Shown here: piece after piece, positions 25,618-34,954 of the stretch
How the letters are laid out: each line of letters begins with the position of its first letter
How positions within the stretch are numbered: position 1 is the stretch's first letter
Assembly: GCA_027023425.1 (NCBI GenBank)
Contig: JALVVL010000010.1
Coordinates: 113,031 to 160,124, forward strand
Direction of reading: 5' to 3'
DNA from: Anaerolineales bacterium
GTDB taxonomy: Bacteria; Chloroflexota; Anaerolineae; Anaerolineales; DRMV01
Length of the DNA: 47,094 bases
The notes under the pieces: generated by a model
The model's input: the letters and a program-made list of their open reading frames with translations, nothing else
The model's database searches: none
Told to the model about the DNA's origin: nothing
Made by a program: the position numbers and the translations under genes

Positions 25618-28600
25618 TCACAATTTCGGGAAGCGGGGCAAAACCACCGCCGCGGCGGGCACCGGCACTTTATCGCCGACCTCCAACTCGGCGGGCGGCT
25701 TCACGCCCTTGCGCTGGCGCTCTGCGCCGCTTATCACGAAAATTGGGGTGCCGGGGGCAGTGTATTTCAGCGGCACAAACGCCTGCCCAACCAAATAGCC
25801 TTCGGTGTCAATGGCGCAACTGGTAACTACGCCGATCACCTTGCCGTGGCGGTCCAGCACTGGGTCGCCAAGGTGCGCCATCCGCACCGCCTTGTCGTTG
25901 AAGCGGAAGCGCACAACTTCGCCCGTCCGCTTGGATTCGCGCTCAAGGTAAGCCGCGCGCCCGATGAACCACGGCTTGTAAGTCTTCACAAATTTGCCAA
26001 AGCCCGCCTCGCCAACGCCGAGGTTCAATTCGCCGCCCATTTCGTGCCCGTAAAGCGGCAAGCCGGCTTCGGTGCGGAGGGAATCGCGTGCCCCAAGCCC
26101 GCACGGCTTCAGGCCAAACGGTTCGCCGACCTTGAGAAGCGCCTCAAACAGTTCCGCCGCGCGGTCGGGGTGCACAAACAGTTCGTATGCCATTTTCTCG
26201 CCAGTGTAGCCCGTGCGCGAAACCACAAGGTCAAAGCCGCCGATGTTCAACTCCGCCAACTGGGTGCGCTTCAGGCGGCGAATGCGGCGCTGGGCGGCGG
26301 GGTCGGCGCCCAAGGCAAAGAGGACATCGCGCGAGCGCGGCCCCTGCAGGGCAATATCCACGCGCATATCGGCGCCTGCCTCGGGCGAGCGCAGGTTGCG
26401 TAGCACCACGCCTCGCCCAAACGCCCGCGCCCACGGGCGCTCGCGATCCACCATCACCTTGCCCTCGCGCACGGCGTTCAGCCATGCCCAATCCTTGTCA
26501 TCGTTGGCAGCGTTCACCACTATCAAGTACTTTTCCTCATCGCGGCGGTAAACCAGCAGGTCGTCAATCACATTGGCGTCGGGGTCTAAAAAGTGGGTGT
26601 AGCACGATTCGCCGACCGCCAAATGCCCAACGTCGTTGGCGCAGACGCTATCCAAAAACGCCGCGGCATCCGGCCCCTCGGCTTGGTAAACACCCATGTG
26701 CGCCACATCAAACAGACCGGCGGCTTGGCGCACCGCGCGGTGCTCCTCCAGCACCGAAGAGTACCAAACCGGCATTTCCCAACCGGCGAAAGGCACCATT
26801 TTCGCGCCGAGTTTTTTGTGCAGGTCGTAAAGCGGCGTGCGGCGCAGTTCGGCAGGCTCTTCCTCCTGCCATGTGAAAGGCGGCAGAGGCTCGGCTTTTT
26901 TCGTTTCGCCGATGCCCACAAAATAAGGCTTGCGAAAATCGGTGGCCTCGCCTTGGGCTTGCGGGGGCTTGCCGTCGCCCGCTTCGGCAACCCAAACAGG
27001 GCCGGGGATTTTGCGCTTCAGGTCGGGGTCGCCAAAGTCAATGTAGCCGTCCGAGAGGTCGCGCAAGTAAGCCACGGTAAAAGCGGCTTTTTCGCGCGGC
27101 AGCCAGAGATAAAACCGCTTCGCTTCCAGCCGTTCAAGCACACCCTCCACCGCGCCGTCAGGCGTGTGGATTACGGTGGGGGTGCTTTCGCCGTCCTTCA
27201 GCCCTTCCACATCGGCGCTGAGCGCAAAGTTGAGGAATTGGCGCACGCGCTCGCCGCCAAGTTCGTAGCGAAGGTAAGGAGCATCGCCCGCGAGCGGGTC
27301 GTCAATGTAGTAAAAGTGGGGATAGCCGTGGCGCGGCGGTTCAAAATCAATGCCCGCCTGCTCGGCGAGGTCGCGCACGCGCAGTTTCGCCTCTTCCAGC
27401 ACATGGAAATCAACCTTGGCGCGCTGTTTGCCGTCCACCGTGTAGGGCTTGGTGGCAAAGAGCACGTCGGCGATGATGTCGGCAAGTTGGCGAGTCAGCG
27501 GCTCATCAAAGCCGCGCTGGGTTATCCAAGGAGTGCCCAAACGCACACCACTGGGGTTTTTGGCGCCCTTATCGCCGGGGATGGTGTTGCGGTTGGTGAC
27601 AATTCCGGCAATGTCAAGTATGCGGGCGGCTAAATCGCCGGAAAGGGTGGTGCCGTCTTCGCCGCGCACCGACTTGCAGTCAATGTTGGTGAGGTGCGTG
27701 TTCGTGCCGCCATAGGGGATGCGGAAGCCGCGCTCGCGCAAGCGCTCGGTGAGAGCAATGCAGTTTTTCACTGTTTGGTGCTGAAGTTGGCGGAACTGCT
27801 CGGTTTTGGCGAGTTTGAAAGCCAGCGCCATCGCGGCGAAAACGTTGACGTGGGGCCCGCCCTGCTCGCCGGGGAAGACGGCGCGGTCAAGTTTGCGCGC
27901 CAGCACGGGGTTGAGCGTGAGCAAAACCGCGCCGCGCGGCCCATCCACCGTTTTGTGTGTGGTGAACGAAATCACATCGGCGTAGCCAAGCGGCGAAGGG
28001 TAGGCTCCGGCAATCACCAAACCAGCCACATGGGCGATGTCGGCAAGGAGGTATGCGCCCACTTTGTCGGCAATTTCGCGGAAGCGCACCCAATCCACCG
28101 CCCACGGGTAGGAGGAGTAGCCGGCGATGATCATGCGGGGTTTGTGCTCCAGCGCCAACGCCTCAACCTGCGAGTAGTCAATTTGCTCGGTTTTGGGGTC
28201 AATTGTGTAGTGGACGATGTTGTAGAGTTTGCCGTTGCGGTTGACCGGCGAGCCGTGCGAGAGGTGCCCGCCGTAAACCAAGTGCATGGAAAGGACAGTT
28301 TCGCCGGGCTTGACGAGCGCGTCAAAGACAGCGTTGTTTGCTGGCGCGCCCGAAAGCGGCTGGACGTTGACAAAAATGTCGTCGGCAGAAATGCCGTTGG
28401 CGGCAAAAGCCTCGGCGACGCGACGGCGGGCTAACGCTTCAACGATATCGGCATATTCCACACCCTTGTAGTAGCGCGGGTCGGAAAAGCGGCGATACTC
28501 GGCGAGGCGGTTTTTGTAATCCAAAATTTCGTCTTCGGTCATCCAGCGCGTGTGCTCAGGCGGGTAGCCCTCGGCGTAGATGTTTTGGAACGCGCTGGCA

Positions 28601-28746
28601 AGCGCCTCGCGCACCGCCAGCGGGGCAGTGCTTTCACTCGGAATCAAAATCAAGCGGCGGTACTGGCGCTCGGCTTCAATTTGGGTGAGTTCATAAAGTT
28701 CAGGGTCTAACTCGGCAAGCGAGCCGCGGAAAAGAAAGTCCTTCAT
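25618..28746 (-). CDS. glyA-gcvT: serine hydroxymethyltransferase-aminomethyltransferase fusion
   Basis: 1042 aa. Residues 1 to about 460 are a serine hydroxymethyltransferase (PLP enzyme, serine + THF to glycine + methylene-THF), with PLP lysine K265 in FTTHKTVDGPRG and D236/H239 in ADIAHVAG. Residues about 635-1040 are the glycine-cleavage T protein (aminomethyltransferase), starting TPLYDLHKKLGAKMVPFAGWEMP, with D728/D729 in NVIDDL at the catalytic position. Both parts look intact. The linker (about 465-630) contains a segment (498-563) resembling part of the GcvT N-domain at 691-760. The reading frame is continuous with no stop or shift. AAGGAG precedes the start. The fusion could channel methylene-THF or the aminomethyl group between sites, which is inference. 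Confidence 0.93.
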   Translation of the reverse strand: MKDFLFRGSLAELDPELYELTQIEAERQYRRLILIPSESTAPLAVREALASAFQNIYAEGYPPEHTRWMTEDEILDYKNRLAEYRRFSDPRYYKGVEYADIVEALARRRVAEAFAANGISADDIFVNVQPLSGAPANNAVFDALVKPGETVLSMHLVYGGHLSHGSPVNRNGKLYNIVHYTIDPKTEQIDYSQVEALALEHKPRMIIAGYSSYPWAVDWVRFREIADKVGAYLLADIAHVAGLVIAGAYPSPLGYADVISFTTHKTVDGPRGAVLLTLNPVLARKLDRAVFPGEQGGPHVNVFAAMALAFKLAKTEQFRQLQHQTVKNCIALTERLRERGFRIPYGGTNTHLTNIDCKSVRGEDGTTLSGDLAARILDIAGIVTNRNTIPGDKGAKNPSGVRLGTPWITQRGFDEPLTRQLADIIADVLFATKPYTVDGKQRAKVDFHVLEEAKLRVRDLAEQAGIDFEPPRHGYPHFYYIDDPLAGDAPYLRYELGGERVRQFLNFALSADVEGLKDGESTPTVIHTPDGAVEGVLERLEAKRFYLWLPREKAAFTVAYLRDLSDGYIDFGDPDLKRKIPGPVWVAEAGDGKPPQAQGEATDFRKPYFVGIGETKKAEPLPPFTWQEEEPAELRRTPLYDLHKKLGAKMVPFAGWEMPVWYSSVLEEHRAVRQAAGLFDVAHMGVYQAEGPDAAAFLDSVCANDVGHLAVGESCYTHFLDPDANVIDDLLVYRRDEEKYLIVVNAANDDKDWAWLNAVREGKVMVDRERPWARAFGRGVVLRNLRSPEAGADMRVDIALQGPRSRDVLFALGADPAAQRRIRRLKRTQLAELNIGGFDLVVSRTGYTGEKMAYELFVHPDRAAELFEALLKVGEPFGLKPCGLGARDSLRTEAGLPLYGHEMGGELNLGVGEAGFGKFVKTYKPWFIGRAAYLERESKRTGEVVRFRFNDKAVRMAHLGDPVLDRHGKVIGVVTSCAIDTEGYLVGQAFVPLKYTAPGTPIFVISGAERQRKGVKPPAELEVGDKVPVPAAAVVLPRFPKL

Positions 28747-28812
28747 CGCAAACTCCTTATCGGTAAACGGTGCTCAATGAACAGTGGGTAGTTGTATTAT
28801 AAGCCTTATTGA

Positions 28813-28964
28813 CAGAACTTACGCAGTTGCTCGTAGAAGCGCCCGTTTTCATGTCATGGCGAGCCGCCGTAGGCGGCGAAGTCCCCCAGACGCTGGGGGA
28901 GACCGGCGAAGCGGTCTCCAACCGCCTCGCGGTGACACAAAGCGGAGGAACCGCGCAACTCCTG
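28813..28964 (-). mobile_element. element A, copy 4 (152 bp, inverted)
   Basis: Ends AGAACTTACGCAGTTGC and, on the other strand from the right, AGGAGTTGCGCGGTT. It is flanked by a perfect 7-bp duplication TTATTGA (28806-28812 and 28965-28971). It lies between the GlyA-GcvT start and the structured segment at 29050-29140. The spacer 28747-29276 contains no gene that I can support. Confidence 0.85.
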
Positions 28965-29049
28965 TTATTGAGAAGGGCAAAAAAATCGGTTAACGATGAA
29001 AGTAGCATTGTTATGTCTGAACACCCTCACCTATCCCCGCGAGGTCAAT

Positions 29050-29077
29050 AAAAAAACGGGCGCATGTTGCGCGCCCG
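29050..29077 (-). terminator. intrinsic terminator, minus strand
   Basis: Stem CGGGCGC / GCGCCCG with a 7-base loop. The tail on the minus strand is seven T. It has no open frame feeding into it and ends a structured non-coding segment. Confidence 0.75.
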
Positions 29078-29080
29078 ATC

Positions 29081-29160
29081 AAAACTACGGCTGTCGGTCA
29101 ACCAGATGCAAACCAAAGAGCCTCTTTCGCTTAACCGACGACAACCCTACGATTAGGTTA
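29081..29160 (-). other. structured non-coding segment before the terminator (sRNA or leader candidate)
   Basis: On the minus strand GTCGGTTAA (29131-29139) pairs with TTGACCGAC (29093-29101) through nine pairs, one being G-U. On the plus strand the same position is a C-A mismatch, which favours minus-strand RNA. The enclosed loop has a short AAAGA/TCTTT hairpin. A strong terminator follows, so the pieces resemble a small RNA or an attenuated leader of the GlyA-GcvT gene. No convincing minus-strand promoter is visible and no known riboswitch is recognised. Confidence 0.4.
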
Positions 29161-29189
29161 AAACTTGCTTGCGGCACATAAACCCCCCT

Positions 29190-29218
29190 TGTTTTTTCAA
29201 AGAGTGAGTGCTAAAATA
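29190..29218 (+). promoter_or_regulatory. sigma-70 promoter of nrdR
   Basis: -35 TTGTTT (29190-29195), 17-bp spacer, -10 TAAAAT (29213-29218), about 58 bp before the start codon. The word GAGTGCTAA (29207-29215) overlapping the -10 equals one CIRCE arm, but the other arm is absent. No NrdR-box pair is evident. Confidence 0.6.
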
Positions 29219-29276
29219 CACACCCCACATAAGGGGAGGCACAACGGCGCTCCCCCCATATATGGCGGCGGTAAAT

Positions 29277-29729
29277 ATGAAATGCCCATTTTGTGGCTAC
29301 AAACGCACACGAGTAATTGACACCTCTCACGATAAACAAGGTGGCATTCGCCGCAGGAGAGAATGCCCACAATGCGGACGGCGTTTCAGCACTTATGAAA
29401 GGCCGGTGCTTGCAACGCCTCTCATCGTAAAACAAGATGGAACGCGAGAAGAATTCAACCGCGAAAAACTCATCCGCGGCATCCGCATAGCATGTGCAAA
29501 GAGGCCAGTCTCGGCCGCGAGCATTGAACGCCTCGCCGGAGAGGTTGAATCCAAACTCCAGAGCATGGGGCTTGCAGAGGTGTCTTCCCGCGTGGTCGGC
29601 GATTTAGTTATTGAAGGGCTAAAATCCTTAGACCAGATCGCCTACATCCGCTATGCAATTGTGTACTTGGGATTGGACGATTTGCGGTCTATTCGGAGGG
29701 AAATAGACAGGCTGCTGGAACCCAACTGA
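29277..29729 (+). CDS. nrdR: ribonucleotide reductase repressor NrdR
   Basis: About 150 aa. The N-terminal zinc finger has C3, C6, C30 and C33 (CPFC ... CPQC), followed by the RRRRECPQCGRRFSTYER signature and an ATP-cone domain (VKQDGTREEFNREKLIRGI). NrdR binds ATP/dATP and represses ribonucleotide reductase genes. The start at 29277 is chosen because family members begin with M-x-CPxC. An ATG 5 codons upstream is possible. It lies 143 bp upstream of nrdJ on the same strand, its expected target. Confidence 0.95.
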   Translation: MKCPFCGYKRTRVIDTSHDKQGGIRRRRECPQCGRRFSTYERPVLATPLIVKQDGTREEFNREKLIRGIRIACAKRPVSAASIERLAGEVESKLQSMGLAEVSSRVVGDLVIEGLKSLDQIAYIRYAIVYLGLDDLRSIRREIDRLLEPN

Positions 29730-29872
29730 CGAACAAACGCGGCGCACCAGCGGGAAACTGAATTCTGCGCCCAAGTTGCAATTTTCAACCCCCTTCCGCT
29801 AAAAAGGGCAAAAACAAGGCTTGCCCTGATAGGGGTGTATTGTCTCTACTCAAACAAAGCAGGAGGTTGCGC

Positions 29873-32545
29873 ATGGGTAAAACCAAACAAATTCCGGACA
29901 AAAACGGCCTACTCCCCACCCCACCGCTTCCCAAAGGCCTGCCCAAGGTCAACCTAACGGAAAACGCCTACCAGGTTTTCGTGCGCCGCTACGTGCGCAA
30001 AGGGCCTGACGGCAAGCCGGTTGAAACTCCCGAAGAGACCTTCTGGCGGGTGGCCTACCACGTGGCTAAGGCCGAAGCCGAGTGGGGCGCTTCGGAAGAT
30101 AAAATTATTGAACAAGCCAAAGATTTTTATCGTTTGCTGATTGCCAAACGCTACATCCCCAATTCGCCGACTTGGACGGGCGCGGGCACACCCTTAGGGC
30201 AACTGGCAGCCTGCTTTGTGCTCCCCATTTCCGACGACATGGGGCGCAAAGAATCGGGCATTTTCATGACCCTGCGCAACGCGGCGCTCATCCAACAGAC
30301 CGGCGGTGGCAACGGCTTTTCCTTCTCCCGCCTGCGCCCCAAAGGCACAATCGTAAAATCATCCGCGGGGCAGGCCACAGGGCCGGTAGGTTTTCTGCGC
30401 GTCTACGACCAAGCATTTGGGGAGATTGCGCAAGGCGGCTCAAGGCGTGGGGCCAACATGGCCGTCCTCCGCGTAGATCACCCCGACATTGAAGAATTCA
30501 TCACCTGCAAAACCGACGAGAACGCCATCACCAATTTCAACATTTCGGTGGGCATCACCGACGCGTTCATGCGGGCGGTGGAAAACGACGAAGAATGGGA
30601 ACTGCGCTTCCCCGACGTGCTTGACCCGCGCTACCACGATTTTGACGGCACCATAGACCAAGCCGAAGCCGCGGGCATCCCCATCAAGACATACCGCAAG
30701 GTGCGCGCCCGCGACTTGTTCGACAAAATCGTCAAACAGGCGCACCACAACGGCGAACCCGGCGTGCTCTTCCTTGACACTGCCAACCGCGCCAACCCCG
30801 TGCCCCACCTTTACCCGCTGGAATCCACAAACCCCTGTGGCGAGCAGTGGCTCGGCCCTTACGAAAACTGCTGCCTTGGCTCCATCAACCTTGCCCAGCA
30901 CGTCACCGAAGACGGCAAGGTAGACTGGGAGAAACTGCGAGAAACCACCGAACGCGCGGTGCGCTTCCTTGACGATGTGGTAGAAGCCAACGCCTACGTG
31001 CCCGCCGTACCCCAACTGAAGGAAGCCGCCCACCGCGCCCGCCGCATCGGCTTGGGCATCATGGGCTTGGCCGACCTGATGTACGTCAACGGCGTGCGCT
31101 ACGGCTCGCCCGAAGGGCAAGAATTTGCCGCGCAGGTGATGGAATTCGTGCGCTACCACGCCATGCGCACCAGCATTGAACTTGCCAAAGAACGGGGCCC
31201 CTTCCCGGCCATCAAAGGGAGCATTTACGACCCCGAAAACCTGAAATGGCAGCCGCCCCAGTGGCCCGACTGGCTCGGCGGCGGCCCCAAAACCAACTGG
31301 GGACGCCCCCCCTTAGACTGGGACGCCATCGTAGAAGGCATCCGCAAACACGGCATCCGCAACGCGGCGCAGACCACCATTGCCCCCACGGGCACGGTTT
31401 CCACCGTTTCGGGCGTGGAAGGCTACGGCTGCGAACCAGTGTTTGCCTTGGCCTACATCCGCCACGTCAACGACAACGGCAAAGACCTGCAACTCACCTA
31501 CACCAGCCCCCTCTTCATGAAAGCGCTGGAAGAAGCCGGGCTGGACGAAGAAACCCGCAACCGCATCATTGAACAAGTGCTGGAACAGGGCACCTGCCAG
31601 CACATCCCCGAAGTGCCCGAACACATCAAGCACACCTTCGTGGTTGCCTCCGACATCACCGCCGAAGAACACGTTTACACCCAAGCCGCGTTGCAGGTGT
31701 TTGTAGATAATAGTATCTCAAAGACCGTGAATTTCCCCGCCGACGCCACCCCAGACGACGTGGCCAAGGCCTACAAACTGGCTTGGAAACTGGGCATCAA
31801 GGGCTTGACGGTGTACGTCACCGGCTCCCGCGAAAAGGTGGTGCTGGAAACCAAAGCCACCGCCAAAGCCAAAGGCAAGGACGTGGCCTTGGAAGCCCCC
31901 ACCGCGCAGAGCGAGCAGCCGCGCCTGTGGAACGAGCCGAAGAAGCCGCGGCCGTCCGTCCTTCGCGGCCGCACCTACCGCATTGAGACGCCGGTGGGCC
32001 GCGCCTTCATCACTATCAACGAAAACGGCGGCGATCAACCGTTTGAGGTGTTCATCAACACCGCAAAAGCCGGTTCAGAAACCGCGGCAATTTCCGAGGC
32101 CATGGGGCGGCTAATCTCCTACATTTTGCGCCTCACCTCTACAGTGGAACCGCGCGAACGCCTGCGTGAAATCTGGCGGCAGTTGAGCGGCATCGGCGGC
32201 GGGAGATCCGCGGGCTTCGGCCCCAACCGGGTGCGCTCCCTGCCCGACGGCATCGCTCAGGCCATCAAGCGTTACCTGGAATCCGAGCCTTCCACCGGCG
32301 AGGAAGAAGAGGAGGAGCGGCACACGTTCTCGCTCAACCTGCCCTCGCTGCTGCCGTTGGAGGGCGAAGAAGAACCCGCGGCAGAAAACACGGTGGAGAC
32401 CTTAGCCCCGCCCGCAGAAAAAGGCGAAAAGCCGCTGGACATCACCCAAGTGGGCGACATCTGCCCCGAATGCGGTGCAGCCGCGCTGGTTTACACTGAG
32501 GGATGCGCCCGTTGCTACGTGTGCGGCTATAGCGAGTGCTCATAA
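29873..32545 (+). CDS. nrdJ: adenosylcobalamin-dependent ribonucleotide reductase (class II)
   Basis: 890 aa from the ATG at 29873 with AGGAGG at proper spacing. It reduces ribonucleotides using a radical made from coenzyme B12, independent of oxygen. Active-site features: N320, C322 and E324 in NPCGEQ, first redox cysteine C114 in AACFVLP, and a partner in [10 protein letters not shown] (C333). [16 protein letters not shown] is the substrate phosphate loop. The last 40 residues form a zinc-ribbon-like cysteine cluster (CPECG ... [12 protein letters not shown]), typical of this subfamily and thought to relay electrons. The region about 655-810 is variable and partly acidic. Downstream of nrdR. 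Confidence 0.96.
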   Translation: MGKTKQIPDKNGLLPTPPLPKGLPKVNLTENAYQVFVRRYVRKGPDGKPVETPEETFWRVAYHVAKAEAEWGASEDKIIEQAKDFYRLLIAKRYIPNSPTWTGAGTPLGQLAACFVLPISDDMGRKESGIFMTLRNAALIQQTGGGNGFSFSRLRPKGTIVKSSAGQATGPVGFLRVYDQAFGEIAQGGSRRGANMAVLRVDHPDIEEFITCKTDENAITNFNISVGITDAFMRAVENDEEWELRFPDVLDPRYHDFDGTIDQAEAAGIPIKTYRKVRARDLFDKIVKQAHHNGEPGVLFLDTANRANPVPHLYPLESTNPCGEQWLGPYENCCLGSINLAQHVTEDGKVDWEKLRETTERAVRFLDDVVEANAYVPAVPQLKEAAHRARRIGLGIMGLADLMYVNGVRYGSPEGQEFAAQVMEFVRYHAMRTSIELAKERGPFPAIKGSIYDPENLKWQPPQWPDWLGGGPKTNWGRPPLDWDAIVEGIRKHGIRNAAQTTIAPTGTVSTVSGVEGYGCEPVFALAYIRHVNDNGKDLQLTYTSPLFMKALEEAGLDEETRNRIIEQVLEQGTCQHIPEVPEHIKHTFVVASDITAEEHVYTQAALQVFVDNSISKTVNFPADATPDDVAKAYKLAWKLGIKGLTVYVTGSREKVVLETKATAKAKGKDVALEAPTAQSEQPRLWNEPKKPRPSVLRGRTYRIETPVGRAFITINENGGDQPFEVFINTAKAGSETAAISEAMGRLISYILRLTSTVEPRERLREIWRQLSGIGGGRSAGFGPNRVRSLPDGIAQAIKRYLESEPSTGEEEEEERHTFSLNLPSLLPLEGEEEPAAENTVETLAPPAEKGEKPLDITQVGDICPECGAAALVYTEGCARCYVCGYSECS

Positions 32546-32570
32546 CCCATTCCCTCTTTCAGAGCAAACC

Positions 32571-32600
32571 CAAACCCCGCCAACAAGGCGGGGTTTGGTG
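32571..32600 (+). terminator. intrinsic terminator of nrdJ
   Basis: Stem CAAACCCCGCC / GGCGGGGTTTG with an AACAA loop, 25 bp after the stop. The T-tail is weak. Confidence 0.75.
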
Positions 32601-32672
32601 ATTTCAACGAAGGGCCGAAAACTCAAGACAAGTTCTTACCCAAATGTAAACCTTTGGATGACATAAACGCGC

Positions 32673-32697
32673 TTGACACGCAAAAAAAGCGTATAAT
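32673..32697 (+). promoter_or_regulatory. TTGACA / TATAAT pair with short spacer
   Basis: Perfect TTGACA (32673-32678) and perfect TATAAT (32692-32697), but only 13 bp apart, so it may need an activator or may use one hexamer only. It is 86 bp before the lipoprotein start. Confidence 0.5.
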
Positions 32698-32782
32698 AAA
32701 AATGAAAATCCGTTAGGGGGCCCAATGCACGAAGGGTAACGTTGAGGGGCCACAAAACCAACCAAAGAAAAAGGATGGTACC

Positions 32783-33295
32783 ATGCTTCTGAAAAAATCC
32801 CCAAACTTTGAGCAGACTTTCCTGCCAACACTACTCATTTTGCTCCTTGCCGCTTTAGTGCTCGGCGGGTGCAAAGCCCAACCAAGGGCCACCACCACTC
32901 AAAACGCAGCGCCACAGGTCAAACTTGTAAAGGCAACAGCCAGCAACGGCCACCTATTCCTTACTTTCCAAATCAAGGGGTTACCACAAACCTACGCGTC
33001 AGATATCCGCTACGTGGTCTGCAAACCTTATTTCAACACTCGCGAACACGTCCCCGTTGAGTTCTTTGCCTTGGACGCAACAGACTTGCATAAGGAGGAC
33101 GGTCGCGTCTCGTTCAACATCACCTATCGTTACCACTTCAAAGCCCCACCGCCCAAAAAACTACACCTGGACAACATAGAACTCACCATTGGCCCTTGCG
33201 CGCCGGCGCTGGATGAAAGCAACATCACCCCCCAACTCATCCCCATCCTCGCCGATTATAGGACCAATGCCGTGGTGGAGATCAAAACGCCCTAA
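32783..33295 (+). CDS. small lipoprotein of unknown function
   Basis: 170 aa. Signal sequence LPTLLILLLAALVLGGC with lipobox LGGC (C30). The mature part (about 140 aa) is beta-rich (LVKATASNGHLFLTFQIKG, VSFNITYRYHF) and has two further cysteines (VVCKPY, GPCAP) that may form a disulfide. AAAGGATGG precedes the ATG. Single gene between nrdJ and a convergent gene. I do not recognise the family. Probably an extracytoplasmic binding or structural lipoprotein. Confidence 0.75.
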   Translation: MLLKKSPNFEQTFLPTLLILLLAALVLGGCKAQPRATTTQNAAPQVKLVKATASNGHLFLTFQIKGLPQTYASDIRYVVCKPYFNTREHVPVEFFALDATDLHKEDGRVSFNITYRYHFKAPPPKKLHLDNIELTIGPCAPALDESNITPQLIPILADYRTNAVVEIKTP

Positions 33296-33357
33296 TGCAT
33301 AATCAACCCAGATGTTGGGTTTAGGCTCTTCGGCAATGCTCAGTCGCATGGCTTAAT

Positions 33358-33497
33358 CTCTCCCTACCCCCGCTACGGCGAGGCCTCGCTTCCGCTCAGC
33401 CCGCCGTAGCCGCCCCCTTCCCTCCCTTGGTAAGGGAGGGAAGGGGGCAGATGAGCCGAGCGCCAGCGAGGCTCAGCGGGGGATGGGTGAGATCTTG
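33358..33497. repeat. repeat D, copy 2
   Basis: Contains a perfect homopurine/homopyrimidine inverted repeat, CCCCCTTCCCTCCCTT / AAGGGAGGGAAGGGGG with a 3-base centre, flanked by GCTCAGCCC-type sequence and GGGGATGGGTGAGATC. The rest of the spacer 33296-33634 holds nothing else but the terminator. Confidence 0.7.
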
Positions 33498-33580
33498 CCA
33501 CCAAGAAGGCAGATGGCGCCTTCCGTAATGACCAAAATCTTGTTTGAGAATGCACTAAGCAAGCAAATACTCCCAAACAC

Positions 33581-33613
33581 AAAAAAGCCCCACCGAGTGG
33601 TGGGGCTTTTTAT
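33581..33613. terminator. bidirectional intrinsic terminator
   Basis: Stem AAAAAAGCCCCACC / GGTGGGGCTTTTT with a GAGT loop, between the convergent lipoprotein gene and the gene at 33635. Confidence 0.9.
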
Positions 33614-33634
33614 CTTCATGGCTTCGCGCTTACC

Positions 33635-34618
33635 TTATGGTAGGTGTATCTTTGCCTGAAAACGCATAGGCACGAAAAAGAGATCATCGTAAAGTTTTTG
33701 CACCCGTTGCGCCCATTGGCCGGCTAATGTGCCGTCTTCCTCTGCCCCTTTAGGCGGCCGCGGGCACCAGCGGAACGACCAATCCGCGGGCGCATCCTTC
33801 CATTCCACAAACGGCAGCAGGGTGGGGTTCAGATTCTCCTGCCGCGCTTTTTGCTGCAGGCGCTCTTTTTCCGCTTGCGTCAGGCATTGCCCTTCATCCA
33901 AGCGAAAGCCGCTCGCCTTCAGCACCAGTTCCCCGCGCAGCGCGCCCTCTTGTTTGGCTGTTCCCTTGGGGTTGGGGCCAAAGAGGAACAGGTTGCACCG
34001 ATGGGTTTGAGTGGCGGCTTGTTTGACATGGTAAAACTGGCGGGCGTAGAGGTACAAGGGAGTGTTTGTCCCCGCGCGGTAGAGGCTAAGTTGGGGCTGC
34101 CAATCCCGCGCGTCGGGCACGTGGAAGCAGACGAAAAGCGCCACGTACGGCCCTCGGGCGATGACATCGCGCACCTCAAACCCCTTGCTGTCGGCGACCA
34201 CCTTGGCCTGAGGCACAGTGCGGAAGGTAAACTCGGTCTTCTGGTTCAGCGTGGGGAGTTCTACCTGAGCGCGGGCAAGGGGGTGCGCAGCAAAATCGCC
34301 CATGGGCAACAAAAAGTATTCCCACCCCGCGCCATCGGGTGTACGCGCCAGGTGCACGGCCATTTCTTTACCATCTACAGCGTTGCCCTGGGTGTCCCAC
34401 AACTTAAGCGAGAGGCCATCCAGGCCATCCCCCACGTCCATGCCCTGCGGCAAGGGGAGCGCCAGCCAAGCCACGTGCCGGCTTACCAAAGCCTGCGCGC
34501 TCGGCGGGATGCCCGGCTTTGCCTTTCCCTTGGCATAAGCACGATACACAAGCGCCCCAAAGCCCAAAACGGATGCAATGGCGGCTATCGCCGCGATGAG
34601 TTTGAATCTCCTGCCCAT
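33635..34618 (-). CDS. membrane-anchored protein of unknown function
   Basis: 327 aa. N-terminus MGRRFKLIAAIAAIASVLGFGALVYRAYA is a signal anchor with basic residues inside. The rest is a soluble extracytoplasmic domain rich in beta strands (AWLALPLPQGMDVGDG, EFTFRTVPQAK), with three cysteines near FVCFH, RCNLFLFG and EGQCL, a fourth near FRWCPRPPKG, and a long helix rich in Gln/Glu (QAEKERLQQKARQENLNP). No catalytic motif is recognised. Single gene ending at the terminator at 33581-33613. The start has GGAGGGA upstream. Confidence 0.75.
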   Translation of the reverse strand: MGRRFKLIAAIAAIASVLGFGALVYRAYAKGKAKPGIPPSAQALVSRHVAWLALPLPQGMDVGDGLDGLSLKLWDTQGNAVDGKEMAVHLARTPDGAGWEYFLLPMGDFAAHPLARAQVELPTLNQKTEFTFRTVPQAKVVADSKGFEVRDVIARGPYVALFVCFHVPDARDWQPQLSLYRAGTNTPLYLYARQFYHVKQAATQTHRCNLFLFGPNPKGTAKQEGALRGELVLKASGFRLDEGQCLTQAEKERLQQKARQENLNPTLLPFVEWKDAPADWSFRWCPRPPKGAEEDGTLAGQWAQRVQKLYDDLFFVPMRFQAKIHLP

Positions 34619-34635
34619 GATTTGTTCCCTCCTGC

Positions 34636-34872
34636 GAAAAACACGGATGACACAGAATCACCACAGAGAACACAGAAAAAATCTGTGCTAATCTGCGTAA
34701 TCTGTGGTTTTCCCTCTGCGTCTTTGCGTTTCTCTGCGTCTCTGCGTTACCATCCACCGATTGACACAGATTTTCACCGATTGAATGGCTGAAACCGCAG
34801 ATTTCGCAGAAAAAAAAATCTGTGCCAATCTGCGTAATCTGTGGCTTTCTTCTGTGCCTCTGCGTCAACCCT
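34636..34872. repeat. CACAGATT-type repeat array
   Basis: Diverged units with ACACAGAATCACCACAGAG, CACCGATTGACACAGATTT and the hairpin arms AACCGCAGATTTCGCAGA / TCTGCGTAATCTGTGG. It lies between the nuoN terminator and the start of the membrane-anchored protein gene (34618). No gene is seen in the spacer 34619-34954. Confidence 0.8.
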
Positions 34873-34881
34873 CGTGGTTCC

Positions 34882-34913
34882 AAAAAAGCCCCACGACGGT
34901 GCCGTGGGGCTTT
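34882..34913 (-). terminator. intrinsic terminator of the nuo operon
   Basis: Stem AAAGCCCCACG / CGTGGGGCTTT with a 7-base loop. On the minus strand a T6 tail follows. It lies 42 bp past the nuoN stop. Confidence 0.85.
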
Positions 34914-34954
34914 GATGACTTTTGTATTGGCGTTCCCCGGCTGGGGCGAGGCGA

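Noticed and set aside
29277-29872. NrdR boxes near nrdR and nrdJ
   Set aside because: I found no pair of sites resembling the NrdR consensus palindrome. The regulation of nrdJ by NrdR therefore rests on gene order only.
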